14,021 bases of DNA from Gryganskiella cystojenkinii (taxonomy: Eukaryota; Mortierellomycota; Mortierellomycetes; Mortierellales; Mortierellaceae). A model generated the notes under the pieces. That model was not told the DNA's origin and ran no database searches. It saw nothing but the letters and a program-made list of their open reading frames with translations. The translations under genes and the position numbers were made by a program. The stretch covers positions 1 to 14,021 of the forward strand of contig JAAAIG010000945.1 of the NCBI GenBank assembly GCA_015852425.1, given 5' to 3'. Positions 8,095 to 14,021 of the stretch are shown piece by piece; position 1 is the stretch's first letter, and every line of letters begins with the position of its first letter.

Positions 8095-9420
8095 TTTTTT
8101 TTATTGGAGGGTGTGTAGAGATGTAGTAGATTTGAGGAAAGAGTTTAAAAAGACAGATTAATAAGAAAAAGGGGAACAGAGAGTACTTGGCCCCATGGGT
8201 AAATTCGATGAAAAGCTATAAAAGGCTATCACCCTTTTTGTAAATTTGCTCTGTGTTCGACGGAAGATCCAAAATCGGGAAGAGGAGTGTGAGAAACGGA
8301 AAAAAAAAGAGACGGAGAGAGGTCTAGAGTAAGGAAAATGGGAGAGGCCCAGGCTGTAGGATTTAAAAAAGAAGGGGGTTGTCCAATGAAACAAGAGAAA
8401 ACGAGAATCAAGGGCTCAAGAGAAATTTCGAATAGCGACATCTGGATCTCGATCTCGATCAAGAGAGTGAGTGACAGGAACTGATTGAGATCCTTGTCAC
8501 TCGTTTTCTTGAGCTCTGTCAAGGCCAGACATCCATCGATAAATCCATTCAAAAAAGGGGGATCATGCCGATACCGCACCATATTCTCAACTATTGCACT
8601 TTACTTTAACCGTACTACATTGCACCTCGCACATTCCATGCTGGTTTCCTTTTGTGTATTGAAAAAAGGTTTGTTAAGTATGATTGAGTTGATGCTACGT
8701 CCTATGGCGTTGAAGGCTGCTGATTTGCGTTGAAGGGGCAAGCTACTTGCATATGATATGGTTCTTGCCCACTCCTATCCACACCTAACAAGCATTCCAT
8801 GCCTTGCAATTGCACTGCGCCCTGATCAACTTTGAGGATTAATATTTATTATTTTCTCTATTGACAAACAGGTTTGGGTTCAACTTCGACTTTGTTTTCT
8901 GCTCGGCCTTCAACGTCAATGACTGACTGACAGATTTGAGTATGGAGTGTAGAACGAAGATGTTTTGATTAAGGTGAACAAGGAGCGAGCAGGCAAGAGG
9001 ACTAGACTAGGTGAATCAGTTATTGCAAACTGAGGGACAAACGGAGAGATAAAATATCTGGTATTTATACGAAAGGGAACAGGGACTTGATCCTGGAAAT
9101 AAGGGACAGACCGGATTCCTGACGGAACCTAAACAGGGGTATGGAGACGCAGTAGCCCATGTAAAGGTTAAGGACCAAACGCAAGTACTGGAGACAGGCG
9201 GACAAGGTTCTGGAATATCATCGTTCTGGATCCAGGGGCGACAGGCCAGATCGGAGGTGAGGTCTGCGAAGCAGTCTTCGTGCATTCGGACGGGATGGTT
9301 AATCTTAACTTTGTTAGCAACAAGCTCTTGATGAAGATAATTGGATCGGAACTGAAAGTGGGGCATCGCCGGTCCCTAGGCAGGTAACCTAGCGTTGTTC
9401 TTGATCGATGCCTACAACAA
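8095..9420. promoter_or_regulatory. Amine oxidase 5' region and gene-poor intergenic stretch
   Basis: The bases just upstream of the oxidase ATG (8095-8160) are A-rich then pyrimidine-rich on the minus strand, like a fungal leader. 8160-8500 is CT-rich on the minus strand, with a short GATCTC repeat near 8443-8461. A 117-codon minus-strand frame (8582-8229) could be an upstream ORF, but no family is recognised. A 116-codon minus-strand frame (9366-9016) also has no recognisable domain. From 8600 to 9420 I see no supportable gene. Confidence 0.4.
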
Positions 9421-9576
9421 TCATCGCGGTTCGTGACAATTCTCTTCTCGTGGAGAACCCTCCAGGTTCGACGGCAAGGGACCAGAACGCTGAGAGTGCT
9501 TGGCGTGATAGACGGCTACAATATCAGGTGTGTGTTCGAGGTTCTCTACGGGTTGCCATTCTGGGTCATCATAGCC
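9421..9576 (-). pseudogene. Chromodomain-like C-terminal half (second exon), copy 2 flank
   Basis: Seen: a minus-strand frame reading GYDDPEWQPVENLEHTPDIV, then AVYHAKH and a hydrophilic tail to TGA at 9421-9423 (51 residues). G-Y-x-x-P-x-W-x-P-x-x-N-L is the chromodomain pattern for the third strand and the start of the terminal helix. It is preceded by a branch-like GACTAAG and an acceptor-like TTTGAG (ends 9577). Joining 9826-9767 to 9576 in phase 0 gives a compact chromodomain-like order: FQVIEV, NGKCSLLK, GYDDPEWQP. Known: chromodomains bind methylated histone tails, and many fungal copies derive from Ty3/gypsy chromovirus integrases. Inferred: remnant of a small chromodomain gene. The donor before this exon reads ATAATT, not GT, so normal splicing looks lost. 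Confidence 0.55.
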
Positions 9577-9766
9577 CTCAAATGAGTCCATTGTGTTTCA
9601 CTTAGTCCTCTGCTTCGTTTCGTGTCCTTGTCTGACAGTCATCGCTGGAGGGCAACTTGTGGCTTCCGATCTTGACTAGCAGGCCCGTAAAAAAGGAAAG
9701 GCGACAAGACAGGAGAAGAAGGTGACGCAGTCTACGACTGCCCGAGCACGACCCTGATGCAATTAT

Positions 9767-9826
9767 CTTTAAAAGCGAACACTTTCCATTCTCATGGACC
9801 TCGATGACCTGGAACTCTTTCATCAT
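9767..9826 (-). pseudogene. Chromodomain-like first exon, copy 2, splice donor lost
   Basis: MMKEFQVIEVHENGKCSLLK aligns with copy 1 (3302-3246). In copy 1 the next bases are GTAACTGC; here they are ATAATTGC, so the GT donor is missing. Reading through continues to TAG-free sequence and stops at 9602 without the GYDDPEW exon. Confidence 0.45.
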
Positions 9827-10161
9827 ATCGGTGCACTGTTCAAGGACTTGCAGTACTTAGGATAGAAAAGAGATCTGTTTTCATTAGTACATCACGGAAA
9901 AAACCAGATCTTGAGTGTCACAGCCAGGAATGGGCGGACACGCTCCAAGTAAACGAGGCTTATAGACAAAGAGAGTCTAGCATTCAGTATCCCCCTCCAA
10001 ACACACACGCTCACATTTCTTTCGAACACAACAGAAAACACAGACACAAAAGAGATCAAAAGTAAACCTACATCGCCTCACTGATAGCAATATCTTTTGT
10101 AAATGTCTCTTCGAAGCATATCAATTTGATCCGCGATGTATTCGCTATTTCGCTATTATAC

Positions 10162-11960
10162 TCAGTCTGTCAAATCACAGAACGAGAGTGATACGCGTTC
10201 TTCCAAAATATCCTTAGCCCCTCTTGTCAATGGAATATTGGACAATTCTTCAAGACCCATCCAGTTCTCTACCGCCCATCGAGCTTCGGCCTCGGTCCAG
10301 ACACAGTGCTTGCAACTCTCGTTCAATTGATGGTTACTTGGTCCTTTCAGGTGTCTTAATCGTCGGAGCTGCTTTAAGCAGTCCAAACCCTCCATCATGG
10401 TTAACGACAAGCTCTTCTGACATTTTGAATTGGCAACCACGTCAAGGTTTCGTCGATTTGACTCCTCATCAACGGTGGCGCCTACAACCTCCAAGACCTC
10501 CTCGACTTCTTCAATCACAAAGCCGAACTTGTGCAGGTTCAGGACCTCTAGTCGCAATAGTCGAGAGAGCTGATCCAGAATAAGGCATTGTCCTTGGCGT
10601 GTCCGTCGAACAAAACCTAGCGAGAGCTCTTTTAGACCCAGACAGACCCAGGATCGTCGGTCGCGTTGAAGACTCGACGCTCGGAGATAATCCGCTCTAA
10701 AGACCTCGAGACTGGTGACTGAACAGAGAATGTCCTGAACTAGCGACCCACTCAAGAGCGAACAGTCATCGAGATCTAGAACCGTGATCGTAGACAAGTA
10801 TCCAGGGTATCGATCTTTGATGACCTTCCAGGAATCCTTGTCAAAGTTGGTCGCGTTCAGAGATAATTCCTTCAGGGACGATTGGAAAGCGTGAAGGATG
10901 ATATCCAGATCCTGAATCCTGAATTTGCTCAGACCTAGACCGAGGGATTCCAATAGTTGTTGTCGTCCTTGATGGAATCGACCCGACTGTATCACACGGG
11001 CTAACTGAGCCATGGGTCCCTCTTCAACGACTTCTTCCTCTCGGGTGTCGTCCTCGTAGGTGGTATACCAAGTGATCCACTTCAGGCGAGTGAGGTTGAC
11101 GCTCTTGAGGATCATCAAAAGTTGAAGTTGGATCTGTTCAAGATTGGAACATGCGCCCTCGTGTATGATCAGGCTTTGGAGTTTTGTCGGTGGCGCTTGC
11201 TCCAGCTGGCGGATGACCCTGTCAAAGTTCTGGGGATGCTCAGGCTCATATGGTGGATAACTGAACTCTAAACAACACAATGAGAGAGACAGAAGAGGAG
11301 ACCAGAGAGTATCGTATTGATCCATGAAGGCACTGGGGTGCTCTCAAAGATGCCAGCTCTTGATTGTAAGACGAGTCAACAGCGGGAATCCATGGGACAA
11401 GGCTCGCAACTGCTCAGTCGTCTGGACTATGGAAAGAGTCAGGTCCTTGATCGTAGAGTGGTGTCGGTCCAGAAACGAGAAGTACCGCGGTTCTTGATAG
11501 CCTTCTTATAGCGCGTGTCGATCTCGAGAACAGCGAGATTTGGGAAGAAAAGAGGCTTGTCGCCGCCATTCGGGTAGGATGCAGCGAACTTGTGGGGAAA
11601 GACGTCGAGGCTGTTGACGAAAGAAGCGTGTTGTCGAAGGTTTGACAAAGAAGGGCCTATATCGGGATCGATATCGTCAGGATCCTGCCATAGATAGATT
11701 TTTTGCCATAGGAGAGGGTACAGGGTGGTGTACCAGTCCTTTGAGACGCAGAGAGCGTTTTTGAGCGACCTGGTGCTGAGGAATGAGCCAATGTGAAGTA
11801 TGATTTCCGTGATGGTGACCGGAGATGGGTTGAGGATGGAGGGGAATGTGACCTCCAGAGGAGATGACGCTGCTGTCGACATGGCTGATGAGGACTGAGG
11901 GTGGTGGGTCGATGACATGCTGGTATCCTCGGCTGTGGGCATGGTCGTGGTCGAGATCAT
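10162..11960 (-). CDS. F-box protein, copy 2: disrupted relative to copy 1 or carrying a new intron
   Basis: Seen: the first part (11960-11486) holds the F-box-like segment (PVTITEIILHIGSFLSTRSL, CVSKDWYTTLYPLLWQ). The second part (11342-10162) holds LRR-like stretches and the CxxCVWTEAEARWAVENW C-terminal motif. Between them, aligned with copy 1, are a 1-base deletion (about 11479-11492) and a CGA-to-TGA change at 11346-11344. Both lie inside a possible GT-AG intron, 11485-11343, whose removal keeps phase and gives 551 codons. Known role as for copy 1 (SCF substrate adaptor). Inferred: either a young pseudogene or a gene saved by splicing out damaged coding sequence. The start at 11960 is chosen because a TATAAATT lies 63-70 bases upstream; the frame stays open to an ATG at 12101, and the ATG at 11918 aligns best with copy 1. 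Confidence 0.6.
11343..11485 (-). other. Damaged coding stretch or newly arisen intron in F-box copy 2
   Basis: In the frame shifted after the deletion it still reads SFLDRHHSTIKDLTL and HGFPLLTRLTIKSWHL, matching copy 1 (SFLKRHHPTIKDLTL, HGFPLLTHLSINNWQL). It is therefore former coding sequence. It begins GTACTT and ends TTTGAG, and its removal (143 bases) keeps the flanking phases. Confidence 0.75.
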
Positions 11961-12022
11961 GGCGATGGTAATGGCAGCAGAGGGGCAAGTAATGGAAACG
12001 AAAGAAAAAAAGGCGGACAGAA

Positions 12023-12030
12023 AATTTATA
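12023..12030 (-). promoter_or_regulatory. TATA-like box (TATAAATT) upstream of F-box copy 2
   Basis: TATAAATT on the minus strand, followed by a pyrimidine-rich stretch, 63-70 bases before the ATG at 11960. It argues that the open frame upstream of 11960 is promoter or leader, not protein. Confidence 0.45.
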
Positions 12031-12101
12031 CCAATGCAAAGACTTCTTTCGAAAAGGCTCCCAACTGCCCTCCGCCGTGAACTCTCTCGCACCTTTCTCA
12101 T

Positions 12102-12226
12102 CGACTAACGGGAGCCACCATTATGATATTTATTGCATTCTTTTTGTCGCTATTGCCAACGACTTTTTTGTTTGCTATTTGGTCAAGCAAACAAGAGCCA
12201 GCATTCTTCCGAGCATACTTTGACTC
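12102..12226. other. Short spacer between third-locus pseudogene and F-box copy 2
   Basis: About 125 bases separate the pseudogene stop from the longest open frame of copy 2. It must contain the pseudogene's 3' flank and the copy-2 upstream promoter. No motif stands out. Confidence 0.4.
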
Positions 12227-12783
12227 TCAGTCCGACGGTGAGCCGATACCGCGAGGATGCTCAGGCGGACATTGTTCGACCCTCACCAAGTCCCTCTCCG
12301 CCTCCCTGTCCGCCCACGCTCTGGACTCGGTCAGACCCTTGATCATATTCATCTTTGTCCAATGGTAATGAATCCAATCTAGCTCGTTGACCCCGATTCG
12401 GTGTGCGCAATTACGCACCTCCAGGAATTCCATTTCTTTCATGTCGAGAAGCATGTCCAGGCCAGATTCCAATGACAGAGCTAAACAGTCGGTGTGCATC
12501 TTGTCTACATCTCGGCGATCGTTCTTCGGTTGTCCACTCAAAACCAGTTCCTTAAGTTTGGTCAGTCTGCTCACTTGAGAGTAAACTCTCTTATGGGCGT
12601 CCTTCTGGAGTCCGGCCATCACTGCTTTGGGGTTGACGCCGATGTCCAATCGGGATCGGGCTTCATCGCTTGCCTGGATCACCACCTCCAGATGCTCCAG
12701 TGTCTGCTCTCAGGCCTATGGCCTCTTATTGTCGTCATTTTTGACTTCGGAATTATACAAGTTCCAGCATACGAGTAAGCAGT

Positions 12784-12795
12784 CCCCCCCCCCCC
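12784..12795. repeat. C12 homopolymer
   Basis: Twelve C on the plus strand (G12 on the coding strand of the third-locus pseudogene). The LRR reading frame changes across it, so it is either a slippage mutation or a length-uncertain assembly spot. Confidence 0.95.
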
Positions 12796-13095
12796 ATTTT
12801 ACGGCCGGGATAGGGTCAAAATCTTGAGCACCTTGAGGTTCGTCGCTTGTGGCATGAACTCCTTAATGTCAAGACCCCAGATCCAGGATTCGCTGTCGAG
12901 CGTATGCTCTTCGATTGATGTTGCAGTCTCCAACAAGGCCATTTGAGGTTACCATCGATCACATCCGCCAAGAGGGTTGGGACCTCTTGTTCGAGAGAAG
13001 AGGCACCTTCTGGGTGGATCTCTGGAATTCAAGGACAACTCCGGTAGGCATACATGTCAAGGTCAAGGTCGTCAGAGTGACTAGGGGCACGCTGA

Positions 13096-13129
13096 CCATA
13101 CACTCGACACACTGGCCATACACTCGACA
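13096..13129. repeat. 20-bp tandem duplication that shifts frame
   Basis: CCATACACTCGACA occurs at 13096-13109 and 13116-13129, period 20. Taking one unit out would restore a continuous LRR-like frame across it, from ...KPITVEC into VTLTTLTL.... Twenty is not a multiple of three. Confidence 0.85.
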
Positions 13130-13842
13130 GTGATCGGCTTTTCCTTCTTCGTCATCGGTGTCTTTACACGTTGTCCAACATCTGAACGTAGTCTCTCTTC
13201 GAAATGAATCACAATTGATAAAGCCTCAAGCGTGGTGACATATGCCCAGGGTCGCGTCCCGTCGTCTTCCTTGGCCGGGTCGTGGAGGTCGATCATGTCC
13301 AGTGTAAGATCCAGCGCCTTTTGGTGGTCGCGACTCCTGCAGATACTGTCAAGTCACGCTGACTCCTGGCCATCTGAAGAATCTGCAGCGCGATGAATCC
13401 AAAAAGTCCTTCGACGCCATATAGGGTGAACTCCTCCAGTCGTTGGACCAAGTCAAACAACGGCGGCATCGCCTATTGAGACATGTAGGTGTGGGGGGCG
13501 ACGACATTAAGTTTTCAAATCGACTGCGGACATGACTCGAATATTGTCCGCATGAGCTTATTACTGAAACTGTCCTCAATAATGTCATCGCTTCTCACCA
13601 TCGAACAGCCAAGATTTAGGTCAAGCAACGCCATTTCCAGTCAACATCCTTGCCTCGCTCCACTCCGATACCCTCCAGACCTTGGATATCGAATACTGAG
13701 GAATGGCCAAGCAGCAGGAATACTTCGGGCCCTGAGTCAAGACCTCTGCTGAGGTTGAGCGACTGCATACCCTTCGGATCGGTAACCTGAGTGGTAGCGA
13801 GAATGTATTGACCCAGTTCTTGGGTCGATGCCCAAATCTCAC

Positions 13843-14021
13843 GACTCTTCGGATCCGACGAAAGAGTGATCACACGCTCCACGTCTGCCATCAGCTTCCC
13901 TAACAAACGCTTGGAGTTTAGTCAGATTCTCGGACACATACCGGGGAACCGAATCGAGTCCCATTCCTCACCTTGGCAGACGTGGAGCGTGTGATCACTC
14001 TTTCGTCGGATCCGAAGAGTC
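13843..14021. repeat. Perfect 48-bp inverted repeat at the window edge
   Basis: 13843-13890 is the exact reverse complement of 13974-14021, with an 83-bp loop between. The right arm ends with the window, so it may extend further. The left arm lies in former coding sequence of the third locus. Confidence 0.95.

Larger units (their letters stand above)
9620..11917 (-). repeat. Segmental duplication, copy 2 (F-box gene plus 3' flank)
   Basis: Same-orientation homologue of about 3098-5566, beginning some 4 kb beyond the end of copy 1. Similarity covers the F-box coding region, the stop region, and the 3' flank down to the GGGCAACTTG(T/C)GGCTT stretch near 9652-9666. It lacks the polyQ expansion and the acidic insertion of copy 1. 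Confidence 0.85.
12227..14021 (-). pseudogene. F-box/LRR-type protein pseudogene (third locus), 5' end outside window
   Basis: Seen: minus-strand segments read like an LRR protein when followed across frames: LTKLQAFVREAD (near 13915), MALLDLNLGCSM (13630), LFDLVQRLEEFTLYGVEG (13460), KALDLTLDMIDLHDP (13320), VTLTTLTLTC (13070), SIEEHTLDSESWIWGLDIKEF (12900), HLEVVIQASDEARS (12680), then an intact end (VSRLTKLKELVLSG ... GVNELDWIHYHWTKM) to the stop at 12227. Breaks include TGA and TAG near 13523 and 13475, a frame change near 13320, a 20-bp tandem duplication near 13096-13129, a G12 run at 12795-12784, and TAG/TGA at 12718-12716 and 12712-12710. Known: C-terminal regions like this occur in large fungal F-box/LRR families. 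Inferred: a decayed member of a subfamily different from copies 1 and 2. The F-box itself is not in the window. Confidence 0.7.

Noticed and set aside
8212..8229. TATAAAAG on the plus strand near 8218-8225
   Set aside because: It points away from the oxidase and no plus-strand gene follows it.
8229..8582. 117-codon minus-strand frame upstream of the oxidase
   Set aside because: CT-rich leader composition, not joined to the oxidase frame by an obvious intron, no recognised family; kept only as a possible upstream ORF.
9460..9480. GGTTCGA resembling a tRNA T-loop
   Set aside because: No pairing T-stem and no acceptor, D or anticodon arms around it.
13081..13133. CCATACACTCGACA repeats as a possible CRISPR-like or regulatory array
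   Set aside because: Only two copies with period 20 inside former coding sequence; a slippage duplication explains them.

Overview
The window looks like nuclear DNA of an early-diverging filamentous fungus, most likely Mortierella or a close relative (Mortierellomycota). This is inferred from the gene families and from short spliceosomal introns with GTAAGT/GTATGT donors. No database search was run. All supportable genes lie on the minus strand, so the layout below runs right to left.

From the right edge: (i) 14021-12227 is a decayed F-box/LRR-type gene with stops, frameshifts and a 20-bp tandem duplication. It carries a perfect 48-bp inverted repeat at the window edge. (ii) 11960-10162 is an F-box protein gene (copy 2). 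Compared with its paralogue it has a 1-base deletion and a CGA-to-TGA stop. It is either a pseudogene or a gene that now splices that stretch out. (iii) 9826-9421 holds a chromodomain-like remnant in two pieces. (iv) 8094-6097 is an intact, intronless flavin amine oxidase of the tryptophan/phenylalanine 2-monooxygenase type, with an N-terminal hydrophobic anchor. (v) 5583-3682 is an intact F-box protein (copy 1, 633 aa) with a 15-glutamine tract. (vi) 3302-3246 is the first-exon remnant of the same chromodomain-like gene, downstream of copy 1. (vii) 1856-1 is a four-exon, secreted or type I membrane kelch-repeat protein whose 3' end is cut by the window.

The main structure is a dispersed segmental duplication. 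The unit 'F-box gene plus chromodomain-like 3' flank' occurs at about 3098-5566 and again at about 9620-11917, in the same orientation, with the amine oxidase between. The copies have decayed differently. Copy 1 keeps an open F-box frame and gained polyQ, but lost chromodomain exon 2. Copy 2 keeps chromodomain exon 2, but lost its splice donor and the open F-box frame. With the third decayed F-box-like gene, this is a rapidly evolving F-box cluster.

I see no pathway-like cooperation among these genes. I found no tRNA, rRNA, CRISPR array or intact transposon. I did not find a convincing new multi-gene system.
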